Origin: Chitinophaga pinensis
Lineage (GTDB): Bacteria; Bacteroidota; Bacteroidia; UBA7662
Direction: 5' to 3'
Assembly: GCA_945874665.1 (NCBI GenBank)
Contig: CAMCHJ010000001.1
Span: 310,001 to 374,000, forward strand
DNA: 64,000 nucleotides
The notes beneath the pieces were generated by a model. The model searched no databases. It was not told the DNA's origin and saw only the letters and a program-made list of their open reading frames with translations. Of this stretch, positions 9,515-18,180 are shown piece by piece (position 1 is the stretch's first letter; every line of letters begins with the position of its first letter). A program made the translations under genes and the position numbers.

Positions 9515-10633
9515 ATGATTAGGGTTGGTATCACAGGGAAAAGCGGATTTATTGGGTATCATTTGTACCAAACCATAAATCTATTTAAAGAAGAGTTCGC
9601 TTTAGTAGAATTTGAAAAAAACTTTTTTAATGAGCAATTAAAATTAGATGCTTTCGTCTCTTCATGTGATGTAATTATTCACTTGGCGGCTTTAAATCGT
9701 CATAATGAGCCTGAGGTTATCTATGAAACTAATGTATCCTTAGTAAACAATTTAGTAAAGGCATTAGAAAGAACCGAAAGTAAAGCTCATTTAATCATCT
9801 CTTCGTCTACTCAGGAAGAGCGTGAAAACTTCTATGGTAAATCTAAAAAAGAGGGAAGAAAGCTCCTCTCCGATTGGGCAAAGCAGAATAATGGGAGATT
9901 TTCTGGTTTAATTATACCCAATGTATTTGGACCTTTTGGTCAACCCTATTATAACTCAGTAGTTGCCACTTTTTGCCACCAAATAGCCCGGAACGAAACA
10001 CCAAAAATTGAGATAGATGGTCAACTGAAACTCATTTGTGTGGGTAAAGTGGTAGACGCCATTTTGCAGGCCATTCGCACAAGCGATAATTCGCATGAAA
10101 TGGTGCTGCCCCACACTGCCGAGGCAAAAGTATCCGAAATATTGAGCTTACTTCAGCACTTCAAAACCGTGTATCAGGATAAAGGCGAATTCCCACCGTT
10201 AAATAATGAATTTGAGCATAAGCTTTTCAATACCTATCGTTGTTACATGGATATTCCTGCCTATTTTCCGCGAAAATTTGTACAGCATACTGACAACCGG
10301 GGTGCTTTTGTTGAAATTGCTCGACATGGGATTGCTGGACAAACATCCTTTTCAACCACCGTTCCCGGAATTACACGCGGAAACCACTTCCATACCCGCA
10401 AGATTGAGCGTTTTGCAGTCATTAAGGGCAAAGCACTCATCCAGTTGCGGCGTGTTGGTACTTCAGAGGTTCACAACTTTTACCTCGATGGCAATGAACC
10501 CTCCTATGTGGATATGCCCATTTGGTACACCCACAACATCAAAAACATCGGCGATGAAACGCTCTACACCAATTTCTGGATCAATGAGCCTTTTGACCCA
10601 GTCGATCCCGATACTTACTTCGAAACCGTTTGA
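9515..10633 (+). CDS. fnlB: WbjC/FnlB/CapF-type reductase with C-terminal cupin
   Basis: A 372-residue two-domain protein. The N-terminal SDR (GITGKSGFIGYHL at 5-17, then IHLAALNRHNEPE) reduces the 4-keto sugar. The C-terminal cupin (VPGITRGNHFHTRKIERFAVIKG, metal-binding His residues) does the 3-epimerisation, as in Staphylococcus CapF. It is the second enzyme of UDP-L-FucNAc synthesis. The gene is a compositional mosaic: bases 9601-9660 hold 14 G+C of 60 and bases 10081-10140 hold 29 of 60, with the change near 9,960. The protein reads through intact, so the join is a clean homologous one. Confidence 0.92.
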   Translation: MIRVGITGKSGFIGYHLYQTINLFKEEFALVEFEKNFFNEQLKLDAFVSSCDVIIHLAALNRHNEPEVIYETNVSLVNNLVKALERTESKAHLIISSSTQEERENFYGKSKKEGRKLLSDWAKQNNGRFSGLIIPNVFGPFGQPYYNSVVATFCHQIARNETPKIEIDGQLKLICVGKVVDAILQAIRTSDNSHEMVLPHTAEAKVSEILSLLQHFKTVYQDKGEFPPLNNEFEHKLFNTYRCYMDIPAYFPRKFVQHTDNRGAFVEIARHGIAGQTSFSTTVPGITRGNHFHTRKIERFAVIKGKALIQLRRVGTSEVHNFYLDGNEPSYVDMPIWYTHNIKNIGDETLYTNFWINEPFDPVDPDTYFETV

Positions 10634-10694
10634 CAGGTGACAAGTAACAAGTGACGGAAACTAAAGAACGGATGAAAAGTGAAAGTGACGAGAG
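10634..10694 (+). repeat. GTGAC-type repeat on the left of the four-helix-bundle gene
   Basis: Between the fnlB stop and the small gene lie imperfect units GTGACAAGTAACAAGTGACGG and AAAGTGACGAGAG. They run in the opposite sense to the CGTCACCC units on the right side of the gene. This looks like an inverted boundary of a small inserted module. Confidence 0.6.
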
Positions 10695-11048
10695 ATGAAA
10701 ACACACATGGATTTGGATGCTTGGAAGCTCTCTATGTCTTTGGTATCTGATATTTATATGCTTACTCGGGACTTTCCGAAAGAAGAAATTTATGGTCTCA
10801 CAAGCCAGATAAGAAGAGCAGCAGTATCCATCCCAACCAACATAGCTGAAGGCGCGGCAAGAGGAAGCAACAAGGATTTTGCTCATTTTTTGAACATCTC
10901 TTTGGGCTCTTTAGCCGAAGTAGAAACTCAAATCATTTTGAGTGACAACCTTGGTTTCGTTTCTTCTACACAAAAAGCTGCAACAATTGAAAAACTGACC
11001 AACATTCGCCGACTCATTATCGGACTTAAACGAGCTTTACAATCCTAA
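10695..11048 (+). CDS. four-helix-bundle protein (23S rRNA-intervening-sequence family)
   Basis: A 117-residue protein beginning MKTHMDLDAWKLSMSL, with DFPKEEIYGLTSQIRRAAVS and the highly typical IPTNIAEGAARGS near residues 48-60, then HFLNISLGSLAEVETQI. This is the S23/four-helix-bundle family first seen in 23S rRNA intervening sequences; its function is not established. Members also resemble the accessory Avd proteins of diversity-generating retroelements, but no reverse transcriptase is in this window. It is out of place between fnlB and fnlC and is flanked by GTGAC-type repeats, which suggests that the gene and its repeats moved together. ATG at codon 5 is an alternative start. Confidence 0.88.
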   Translation: MKTHMDLDAWKLSMSLVSDIYMLTRDFPKEEIYGLTSQIRRAAVSIPTNIAEGAARGSNKDFAHFLNISLGSLAEVETQIILSDNLGFVSSTQKAATIEKLTNIRRLIIGLKRALQS

Positions 11049-11053
11049 ATACT

Positions 11054-12310
11054 ATGGACGTCACCCGTCACCCGTCACCCGTTACCGAATCCAGCGATTT
11101 TAGTGCTGTAAAAAGGCTTAAAGTCATGACCGTGGTCGGTACCCGGCCCGAAATCATTCGCTTATCCCGCGTAATGGCCGCCCTCGATGCCTCACCCGCC
11201 ATTGAGCACATCACAGTACACACGGGCCAAAACTATGACTACGAATTAAATGAGGTATTCTACGAAGATTTGGGAATTCGCAAACCCGATTATTTCTTGA
11301 ATGCGGCTGGGGCGACAGCGACTGCCACGGTCGGACAAATCCTCATCAATATCGACCCAATCCTCGAAGAAGTACAACCAGATGCTTTTCTGGTGCTAGG
11401 CGATACCAATTCTTGTCTTTGTGCCATACCCGCTAAAAAGCGAAAAATCCCAATTTTCCACATGGAGGCAGGTAATCGCTGTTTTGACCAACGCGTACCA
11501 GAAGAGACGAATCGAAAAATTGTAGACCATATTTCCGACATCAACATGACCTATTCTGACATAGCCCGCGAATATTTGTTGCGCGAAGGTCTGTCACCCG
11601 ATCGCGTCATTAAAACCGGTTCACCCATGTTTGAGGTGTTGCACCATTACCTCCCGCAGATTGAAAAAAGCGATGTATTGGAAAGATTGCAGCTCGAAAA
11701 AGGCAAGTACTTTGTGGTTTCGGCACACCGCGAAGAAAACATCAGCAACGACCGCACTTTCTTTGGCTTGTTAGAGGCCTTGAACCGCATCGCTGAAACT
11801 TATGGATATCCAGTCATTGTGAGTACCCACCCCCGCACTCGCAAACGACTTGAGCAATTAAATTCGCGTCAATCCGCCCAATCAGTGGATTCCGCGTTTC
11901 ATCTGAACGACCTTATTCAATGGCAAAAGCCCCTTGGTTTTTCTGATTACAACGCCCTCCAACTAAACGCTTACGCCGTACTTTCCGACAGCGGCACCAT
12001 CAGTGAAGAATCATCCATTCTCAATTTCAGAGCGCTCAATATCCGAGAAGCTCACGAGCGCCCCGAAGCCATGGAAGAAGCATCGGTCATGATGGTTGGT
12101 CTCGACCCTGAGCGCATTATGCAAGGACTCCAGCATTTGCAACACCAAGATATTAGCCCCCGCAGTGTGTCAGCCGTTTCCCGTCACCCGTTTCTCACTT
12201 CCCTCCGCCCTGTAGCAGATTTCAGCATGCCCAATGTTTCGGAGAAGGTGGTGCGCATCATTTTAAGTTACACCGATTACATCAATCGCGTGGTTTGGAA
12301 GAAGCACTGA
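11054..12310 (+). CDS. fnlC: UDP-N-acetylglucosamine 2-epimerase type (FnlC/WbjD/CapG)
   Basis: A 418-residue non-hydrolysing 2-epimerase finishing UDP-L-FucNAc. VMTVVGTRPEIIRLSRVM, HTGQNYDYELNEVFY, HMEAGNRCFDQRVPEE and FVVSAHREENI are family blocks. The C-terminus MPNVSEKVVRIILSYTDY is typical of FnlC. The first 24 or so codons are partly made of the CGTCACCC repeat (residues TRHPSPVT), and family proteins usually begin right at the LKVMTVVGTRPE strand, so the extension is probably foreign; ATG 11126 is an alternative start. A second repeat-like stretch encodes an extra SRHPFLTS loop near residue 378. Confidence 0.92.
   Translation: MDVTRHPSPVTESSDFSAVKRLKVMTVVGTRPEIIRLSRVMAALDASPAIEHITVHTGQNYDYELNEVFYEDLGIRKPDYFLNAAGATATATVGQILINIDPILEEVQPDAFLVLGDTNSCLCAIPAKKRKIPIFHMEAGNRCFDQRVPEETNRKIVDHISDINMTYSDIAREYLLREGLSPDRVIKTGSPMFEVLHHYLPQIEKSDVLERLQLEKGKYFVVSAHREENISNDRTFFGLLEALNRIAETYGYPVIVSTHPRTRKRLEQLNSRQSAQSVDSAFHLNDLIQWQKPLGFSDYNALQLNAYAVLSDSGTISEESSILNFRALNIREAHERPEAMEEASVMMVGLDPERIMQGLQHLQHQDISPRSVSAVSRHPFLTSLRPVADFSMPNVSEKVVRIILSYTDYINRVVWKKH
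11059..11086 (+). repeat. CGTCACCC tandem units on the right of the four-helix-bundle gene
   Basis: Three head-to-tail CGTCACC units and a fourth ending CGTTACC overlap the first codons of fnlC. The reverse complement reads GGTAACGGGTGACGGG and so on, matching the left-hand repeat in inverted sense. Confidence 0.7.
12178..12203 (+). repeat. repeat-like stretch inside fnlC
   Basis: The sequence around CCCGTCACCCGTTTCTCAC aligns with the reverse complement of the left boundary repeat (TTTCCGTCACTTGTTACTTG). It encodes residues that interrupt an otherwise conserved C-terminal region of the epimerase. The frame is kept. Confidence 0.45.
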
Positions 12311-13530
12311 TGCGCCCCCAAAAAATCATTTTTTTAAGTCTAGTTCAAATAAATACCCTCGACGAAAGAGGTATTTATCAAGATTTGTTGCGCCAATTCG
12401 TTCAAAACGGTCACGAGGTAACTGTGGTTTGTCCAGTTGAACGCAGATCTGGTTTTCTGACGCGCTTATTGAAGGAAGGTGGAACAACGATACTCCATGT
12501 ACGTACACTGAATATTCAAAAGTCGCCCATATGGGAAAAAGGATTGGCAACCATTTCGCTGAATATGCTACTTAAGAGAGCTATAAAGAAGCATTTGGCA
12601 TCGAGTTCGTTTGACCTGATTTTGTATGCCACGCCACCCATCACCATTACCGGATTCATTCGGTGGCTGAAGCAACGAGATGGAGCCAAATCTTATTTGT
12701 TATTGAAGGATATATTTCCGCAAAACGCGGTGGACATGGGGATGCTTCGTAATAATTCTTATTTACACAAGTACTTCAAACGTAACGAACAAATACTGTA
12801 TCGCCTTTCTGATCGCATTGGCTGTATGTCACCTGCGAATGTATCCTATCTAAGTGTAAAGCATCCAGAATTGCTGTCTAAAGTTGAAGTAAATCCCAAT
12901 GCTATTGATTTAACCAGGGTGAAGGCTGGCAGCGTAAATCGGGCGGAGATCCTTAAAACGTGGGGAATTCCAAATGATTCTGTGGTGTATTTGTATGGAG
13001 GCAACTTGGGCAAACCGCAGGGGACAATCTTTCTTTTAGAACTTCTGGAAGCAAAAACCATACATCCAGCTGCATTTTTACTGATCGTGGGAGATGGCAC
13101 CGATTATCCTGTGCTAAAAGCGTGGTTTGAAAATTGGCAACCTAAAAACGCAAAGCTCATTCAACGCCTTCCAAAAACAGACTTCGATGAACTGGCTGCC
13201 TGCTGTGATGTTGGACTCATTTTATTGAGACGAGAATTTACCATTCCAAATTTTCCTTCCCGGCTACTTACATACATGGAAAACAAGATGCCAGTTCTTG
13301 CAATAACGGATACGTCAAGTGATGTTGGCACCATGGCGAAATCAGCCGGTTTTGGAGATTGGTGTTTGTATGGTGACCAAAAAGCAGCTTTGCAACTCAT
13401 TTCTTTTTTTTGCAGTACGCCAGAAACCAGGAAATCAATGGGTGAAGCAGGTTTTGATTTTATGCAAGAGCACTATGATGTAAATATCAGTTATCAAAAA
13501 ATCAATGAATTTGTACAAGGAAGTCTATAA
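12310..13530 (+). CDS. WbuB-like GT4 glycosyltransferase
   Basis: About 406 residues from the ATG at 12310, which overlaps the fnlC stop (TGATG); a TTG at 12295 is less likely. The N-terminal [20 protein letters not shown] and [10 protein letters not shown] match the WbuB group of transferases, which usually sits directly after fnlABC and is thought to transfer L-FucNAc. [18 protein letters not shown] near residue 140 and [19 protein letters not shown] near residue 320 are family blocks. Composition is intermediate between the AT-rich block and the GC-rich fnlC. It overlaps the next gene by 26 bases. Confidence 0.86.
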   Translation: MRPQKIIFLSLVQINTLDERGIYQDLLRQFVQNGHEVTVVCPVERRSGFLTRLLKEGGTTILHVRTLNIQKSPIWEKGLATISLNMLLKRAIKKHLASSSFDLILYATPPITITGFIRWLKQRDGAKSYLLLKDIFPQNAVDMGMLRNNSYLHKYFKRNEQILYRLSDRIGCMSPANVSYLSVKHPELLSKVEVNPNAIDLTRVKAGSVNRAEILKTWGIPNDSVVYLYGGNLGKPQGTIFLLELLEAKTIHPAAFLLIVGDGTDYPVLKAWFENWQPKNAKLIQRLPKTDFDELAACCDVGLILLRREFTIPNFPSRLLTYMENKMPVLAITDTSSDVGTMAKSAGFGDWCLYGDQKAALQLISFFCSTPETRKSMGEAGFDFMQEHYDVNISYQKINEFVQGSL

Positions 13531-14125
13531 ACCTTTTTTTGATCGCTCGATGGCCGCTTTAGCTTGCGTGATTGCGTTCATTCCTGTTGTTTTGATTGCA
13601 ATTTTATTGCGTTTGGTACACGGCAAAGGAGGCGTTTTTTTTACGCAGCTCAGACCGGGTAAGGATGAAGCGATATTCAAACTTGTTAAGTTCAAAACAA
13701 TGAACGACAAACGAGATGTGGCTGGAAATCTTTTGCCAGATGCTGAACGCTTAACAGGAATTGGCACGTTCATTCGTAAAACTTCATTGGACGAACTCCC
13801 TCAACTGTGGAACGTGCTCAAAGGGGATATGAGCTTGGTGGGACCACGGCCATTGCTGGTTCAATACCTACCGTTGTACAATTCCGAGCAAATGAGACGG
13901 CATGTAGTAAAACCAGGCATTACAGGTTGGGCTCAAGTGAATGGAAGAAATGCTATCCGTTGGGAGGAAAAATTTAAGCTAGATGTTTGGTATGTTGATA
14001 ATGTTAACTTTGCATTGGATTTGAAAATCCTATATATGACCTTTCTTAAAGTACTAGGTCAAAGGAACATTTCACAAGATGGACATTCAACTATTGAGGC
14101 GTTTAAAGGAAATATAGATAAATGA
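13505..14125 (+). CDS. PglC-like initiating phosphoglycosyl transferase
   Basis: A 206-residue monotopic phosphoglycosyl transferase. One N-terminal re-entrant hydrophobic segment (about residues 14-36) is followed by the catalytic pair in [17 protein letters not shown] and the [13 protein letters not shown] block, then [14 protein letters not shown]. It moves a sugar phosphate from a UDP-sugar to undecaprenyl phosphate on the cytoplasmic side. Small size and the PglD-like gene directly downstream (ATGA overlap) favour UDP-diacetylbacillosamine or a related sugar as donor. It is one of three initiating transferases in the window (others at 33.5 and 41.7 kb). Confidence 0.9.
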   Translation: MNLYKEVYKPFFDRSMAALACVIAFIPVVLIAILLRLVHGKGGVFFTQLRPGKDEAIFKLVKFKTMNDKRDVAGNLLPDAERLTGIGTFIRKTSLDELPQLWNVLKGDMSLVGPRPLLVQYLPLYNSEQMRRHVVKPGITGWAQVNGRNAIRWEEKFKLDVWYVDNVNFALDLKILYMTFLKVLGQRNISQDGHSTIEAFKGNIDK

Positions 14126-14757
14126 AGGACATTGTAATATTAGGGACTGGAGGATTAGGAAAAGAAGTTCTTGAACTTATTCATCAGATTAACAAGAAGG
14201 GATTAACTTGGAATGTCTTGGGTTTTTTCGATGACACAAAAGAAGTTGGTACAGAAGTAAACGGAATCAAAGTTGTTGGCGGGTTACAGGAGTTAAGGGA
14301 TTCGGCATGCCAAAATGTAGTAATTGCCATCGGAAATCCAGAGGTACGGGCAAAGTTGATAAGGGAATTATCAATACACAAAACGCTGCCGACCCTGATA
14401 CATCCGACTGTTATGATTCCTGATGCTTATATTTCAATTGGCATAGGGTCTATAATTGGCGCGCATGTCTTTTTGTCTGTCAATGTTTCAATTGGTTCAG
14501 GTGTATTGTTGAATGTTGGTTGTTCGATTGGGCATGATGTGGAAATTGGTGATTACTGTACGGTGAATCCGGGAGCTCGGGTCTCTGGGTCAGTTAAAAT
14601 AGGTGAATTGTCCTTTATTGGTGTAGGGGCGATCTTAAATAACAACATACTGATTGCCAGTGAAGTTAAGGTAGGGGCCGGCGCCGTGGTGTTAAAGTCT
14701 GTAGAAAAAAAATCAACCGTGTTTGGAAATCCAGCACGAATCATGTTGAACAATTAA
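14122..14757 (+). CDS. PglD/NeuD-like sugar N- or O-acetyltransferase
   Basis: A 211-residue protein with an N-terminal Rossmann part ([18 protein letters not shown]) that binds the UDP-sugar and a C-terminal left-handed beta-helix of hexapeptide repeats. The likely catalytic histidine is in [19 protein letters not shown] near residue 137. PglD acetylates UDP-4-amino-4,6-dideoxy-GlcNAc to UDP-diacetylbacillosamine. Because an acyl carrier protein follows 12 bases later, an acyl donor other than acetyl-CoA is conceivable; that is inference. Confidence 0.87.
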   Translation: MKDIVILGTGGLGKEVLELIHQINKKGLTWNVLGFFDDTKEVGTEVNGIKVVGGLQELRDSACQNVVIAIGNPEVRAKLIRELSIHKTLPTLIHPTVMIPDAYISIGIGSIIGAHVFLSVNVSIGSGVLLNVGCSIGHDVEIGDYCTVNPGARVSGSVKIGELSFIGVGAILNNNILIASEVKVGAGAVVLKSVEKKSTVFGNPARIMLNN

Positions 14758-14769
14758 ATACGAAAATCA

Positions 14770-15009
14770 ATGGAAAACAATCAAAAATTAATTAACTCGT
14801 TCCAAGAAGCATTAGGGCTCGATACCTCTTCAATTGTAGATTCCTTAACTTACCAAAGTGTTCCCGAGTGGGATTCTATTTCTCATATGATTTTAATTAG
14901 TCAATTAGAGGAAGACTTCAACGTTTCTTTGGAAACTGATGATGTAATTGATATGAGTTCTTTTGCCAAGGCAAGAGAAATTTTGGCTAAACACGGAGTA
15001 AGTTTTTAA
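14770..15009 (+). CDS. acyl carrier protein
   Basis: A 79-residue carrier protein. Ser36 in VPEWDSISHM is the expected phosphopantetheine attachment site, and the surrounding helices (LISQLEEDFNVSLETDDVIDM) match specialised ACPs found beside acyl-activating enzymes rather than the fatty-acid-synthase ACP, which usually reads DSLDTVE. It starts the acyl cassette that runs to 19,422; the next gene begins one base after its stop. It should carry an acyl thioester handed over by the adenylating enzyme downstream. Confidence 0.88.
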   Translation: MENNQKLINSFQEALGLDTSSIVDSLTYQSVPEWDSISHMILISQLEEDFNVSLETDDVIDMSSFAKAREILAKHGVSF

Positions 15010-15010
15010 A

Positions 15011-15751
15011 ATGCTGTTACTTGATAAGCTTTGCCTTGTTACAGGAGCCTCCAAAGGAATCGGCAAGGCCATAAGTACTTTGTTTGCAAATCAAGGAGCG
15101 CGCATTATCGCTACAGGGCGTGACCTTGATGCATTAAAAGCATTGATTGATGAACTGCCAACGCACTCAGGGCCACATTTGGCTTATAAAATGGACGTGA
15201 CCAAAGAAGAGGATATTTTAAGCGTTTTCAAAGCATTACATCAGGATAAGTTATATATCCATTGCCTGGTGAATAATGCTGGTATTATGGAAGATGCAAC
15301 CCTCCAAATGGTGAAAACAGAATTGATACACAAAATCTATAACACCAATGTGTTGGGGACCATTTTTCCTTCACAGCATGCTATTAAGGCTTTTTTACGG
15401 AACCGCGGCGGTAGCGTTATTAACTTAAGCTCCATCATTGGTACCAATGGAAATCATGGACAAAGCATTTATGGTTCATCGAAGTCTGCAATTATTGGTT
15501 TTACGAAATCTTTGAGTAAAGAATTAGCACCTCTCAACATACGCGTAAATGCAATAGCACCTGGATTCATAGATACGGATATGACTAGAGGCATGGATGA
15601 AAAGTTCTACGAAAAGAACTTAAAATCTATAGGCATGCGGCGTTTAGGTGAGCCTGATGATGTGGCAAAAGTAGCCTTATTTTTAGCTTCAGATTTATCT
15701 GCCTACGTAACAGGTCAAGTTATTGGGGTGGATGGTGGTATGATTATTTGA
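15011..15751 (+). CDS. FabG-like short-chain dehydrogenase/reductase
   Basis: A 246-residue classical SDR: TGASKGIGKAISTLF at the N-terminus for NADP(H), NNAG near residue 90, catalytic Ser-Tyr-Lys in INLSSIIG and IYGSSKSA, and VNAIAPGFIDTDMTRGM and VTGQVIGVDGGMII at the C-terminus. The closest recognisable type is 3-oxoacyl-ACP reductase. Beside an ACP and an acyl ligase it probably reduces a ketoacyl-ACP to a 3-hydroxyacyl-ACP or the reverse. It cannot be told from sequence whether a fatty acid or a sugar intermediate is the true substrate. Confidence 0.87.
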   Translation: MLLLDKLCLVTGASKGIGKAISTLFANQGARIIATGRDLDALKALIDELPTHSGPHLAYKMDVTKEEDILSVFKALHQDKLYIHCLVNNAGIMEDATLQMVKTELIHKIYNTNVLGTIFPSQHAIKAFLRNRGGSVINLSSIIGTNGNHGQSIYGSSKSAIIGFTKSLSKELAPLNIRVNAIAPGFIDTDMTRGMDEKFYEKNLKSIGMRRLGEPDDVAKVALFLASDLSAYVTGQVIGVDGGMII

Positions 15752-15757
15752 TGTTTT

Positions 15758-17122
15758 ATGCGGTTAATTGATCGAATACAACTCAATGAAAAATTAAGGC
15801 TCATAGATGAAGTCACGGGTAAAAGCTATGCTTACAAAGATTTGCCTAATGTATCTTGGCCAATCAGAGAAAGATCACTCCTATTTTGCTATTTGAACAA
15901 TTCAATAGAGTCAGTTTCTTTTCTGATCAAAGCCTTTGAAAGTCAGCATGTATTGGTTCTCTTATCAGCAACATTAACAGAAAATTTTAAAGCTGTACTT
16001 GAAAGTACTTACACCCCAAACTATATTTATGATGCATCGCGATCCACAGTGAGTGGGTACAAACTCGACGGAGCATCGCTACACGTAAAAATAATTGCAT
16101 CCAATCTCGTGCTTCATGAGAACTTGCAGGTTTTATTGAGCACCTCAGGAACTACTGGTTCTCCAAAATTCGTGAAGCTGTCAGAAAACAATTTACTGGC
16201 GAATGCTGAATCGATAGCGGCGTATTTGCCAATCTTAGCTGCTGACAAAGTGCCGCTGAATTTGCCAATTCATTATTCATATGGACTGTCTATTCTAACA
16301 AGTAATGCACTTAAGGGCGCAACGCTACTTGCAGGAGTGCAAGATGTGATGTCAAAAGGTTTTTGGGACAATTTCCAGAAGTATCAATACTCCACCGTTG
16401 CTGGTGTGCCATATGTGTATGAAATGCTGGATCGAATCGGTTTTACAAAGATGCAGTTGCCGAGTCTCCGATATTTTACGCAGGCTGGAGGTAAATTGCG
16501 GGATGACCTCGTAAGCAAGTATGCTGACTTTGCAAAAGAACATGGTAAGTTGTTTTATGTGATGTATGGTCAAACGGAAGCTACAGCACGCATGTCCTAT
16601 TTACATCCCGATCATTTATTAAGTCATATTGGGTCTATAGGTAAGCCTATTCCTGGAGGAAGATTTGAGTTGAACGAGGAGACTTCTGAGTTACAATACG
16701 AAGGCCCTAATGTATATGGAGGATATGCTGAATGTGTTAAGGATTTGAGCACATTTGAAAGTCCTGCTTTGTTATGTACGGGTGATTTGGCTAAGGTAGA
16801 TGAACAGGGGTTTTATTACATTACTGGAAGGAGTAAGAGATTTGTCAAAATATTTGGTAATAGGATAAATTTAGATGAGTTAGAGGCCGCATTGTCCAAT
16901 CGATTCGGTGCTTTTTATCCATGCTTAGGATGGCAAGACAAGGTGGTTTTGGTATATTCTACCAACACAAATGAAGACCATTCACAAATTGTTACCTGGC
17001 TGAGCGTTGAGTATAAATTGCATCCGACATCATTTAAGCTCAGAACCCTTGATGCTATTCCCTTAACAGCAAATGGCAAACCCGATTACAAATTTTTATT
17101 GAGCGATTATGAAGGTAGATGA
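15758..17122 (+). CDS. AMP-dependent acyl-activating enzyme (acyl-CoA/ACP ligase type)
   Basis: A 454-residue member of the ANL adenylating family, slightly short of the usual 500 or more. The P-loop is LLSTSGTTGSPKFVKLS near residue 130; MYGQTEATARMSYLHP is the A5 motif; CTGDLAKVDEQGFYYITGRSKRFVKIFG holds the A7-A8 hinge; and the C-terminal lysine segment reads TANGKPDYK. It should make acyl-AMP and load the neighbouring ACP or CoA. It overlaps the LuxE-like gene by 14 bases, which argues for coupled translation. The acyl chain is unknown. Confidence 0.87.
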   Translation: MRLIDRIQLNEKLRLIDEVTGKSYAYKDLPNVSWPIRERSLLFCYLNNSIESVSFLIKAFESQHVLVLLSATLTENFKAVLESTYTPNYIYDASRSTVSGYKLDGASLHVKIIASNLVLHENLQVLLSTSGTTGSPKFVKLSENNLLANAESIAAYLPILAADKVPLNLPIHYSYGLSILTSNALKGATLLAGVQDVMSKGFWDNFQKYQYSTVAGVPYVYEMLDRIGFTKMQLPSLRYFTQAGGKLRDDLVSKYADFAKEHGKLFYVMYGQTEATARMSYLHPDHLLSHIGSIGKPIPGGRFELNEETSELQYEGPNVYGGYAECVKDLSTFESPALLCTGDLAKVDEQGFYYITGRSKRFVKIFGNRINLDELEAALSNRFGAFYPCLGWQDKVVLVYSTNTNEDHSQIVTWLSVEYKLHPTSFKLRTLDAIPLTANGKPDYKFLLSDYEGR

Positions 17123-18176
17123 CCTATTGAATGTTCCTCAGTTTAGTCTTGATCAAGCTGAGAAAGACAAAGCAATGCTGGTATTAATGAAGGGGCTTCA
17201 CGAACACCATGTTGCGAATTCAGTCGCTTACAAAGAGATTTGTACACGTGTCTTTGGAACTAAAGTAGATTTCAAAACCCTTGAGGACTTACCATTTATA
17301 CCGGTGAGCGCATTTAAAAACCATCAATTGATGAGTATTAATGAGGGCGACATCTTCAAAGTGCTTACTTCCTCAGGTACAACAGGTCAAAGCGTTAGTC
17401 GGATTTACTTAGATAAAGATACCGCGCGTTTACAAAGCGTTGCGCTTTCAAAAATCATCTCTCACGTGGTAGGCCCTCAACGCCTTCCCATGCTTGTTAT
17501 TGATTCAAAAGCAGTTTTTGAGAATAAATTGAGTTTTTCTGCAAGAGGTGCCGGTATTCTTGGTTTGGCACCATTTGGAAAAGACCACACCTATGTATTA
17601 AATGAAAATTTTGAACCTGACGAAGCGGTTTTGAAGGGGTTTCTTGAGAAATATGATGGGCAGCGTATTTTCATATTCGGCTTTACTTTTATGGTTTGGC
17701 AATTTTTACAGAAAGCCAATTTTGATAAAAAGTACGATCTAAGTAATGCCATTTTGATGCATAGTGGTGGTTGGAAGAAATTGATAGACAGGGCTGTTGA
17801 TAACGCCACATTCCGTTTAAAGCTTAAAGAGAAGTTTAATTTGGAGCATATCTACAATTATTATGGCATGGTAGAACAAGTTGGCTCTGTTTTTATGGAA
17901 AATCAAAACGGCTATTTGCATGCACCTAATTTTGCTGATGTCATCATTCGCAACCCAGTTGATTTTAGCGTTCAGCCTATAGGTCAGCCGGGCCTCATCC
18001 AAGTGATTAGTGCATTGCCTATAAGTTATCCCGGGCATTCGTTATTAACGGAAGATATTGGTGTTTTGGAGGGCGTTGATGATTCACAAGGGGGCTGGAA
18101 AGGCAAGTATTTCAGAATTTTAGGTCGAGCAAAGAAGGCTGAATTAAGAGGTTGCAGCGATACTTTTAATAAATGA
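17109..18176 (+). CDS. LuxE-like acyl-protein synthetase
   Basis: A 355-residue protein of the LuxE/PaaK-related group, with the adenylation motif KVLTSSGTTGQSVSRIYLD near residue 90 and LMHSGGWKKL near residue 220. Cys349 in LRGCSDTF lies seven residues from the C-terminus, the place where LuxE carries its acyl-accepting cysteine. In bioluminescent bacteria LuxE activates a fatty acid as acyl-AMP and passes it through this cysteine to LuxC. No luxA or luxB is present here, so light emission is not implied. LuxC follows four bases later. Confidence 0.87.
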   Translation: MKVDDLLNVPQFSLDQAEKDKAMLVLMKGLHEHHVANSVAYKEICTRVFGTKVDFKTLEDLPFIPVSAFKNHQLMSINEGDIFKVLTSSGTTGQSVSRIYLDKDTARLQSVALSKIISHVVGPQRLPMLVIDSKAVFENKLSFSARGAGILGLAPFGKDHTYVLNENFEPDEAVLKGFLEKYDGQRIFIFGFTFMVWQFLQKANFDKKYDLSNAILMHSGGWKKLIDRAVDNATFRLKLKEKFNLEHIYNYYGMVEQVGSVFMENQNGYLHAPNFADVIIRNPVDFSVQPIGQPGLIQVISALPISYPGHSLLTEDIGVLEGVDDSQGGWKGKYFRILGRAKKAELRGCSDTFNK

Positions 18177-18180
18177 TCAA

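Noticed and set aside
10206-10640. 144-residue + strand frame inside fnlB
   Set aside because: Overlaps the cupin domain in another frame and has no recognisable domain.
10695-11048. Diversity-generating retroelement
   Set aside because: The four-helix-bundle protein resembles Avd, but no reverse transcriptase, template repeat or variable repeat was found nearby.
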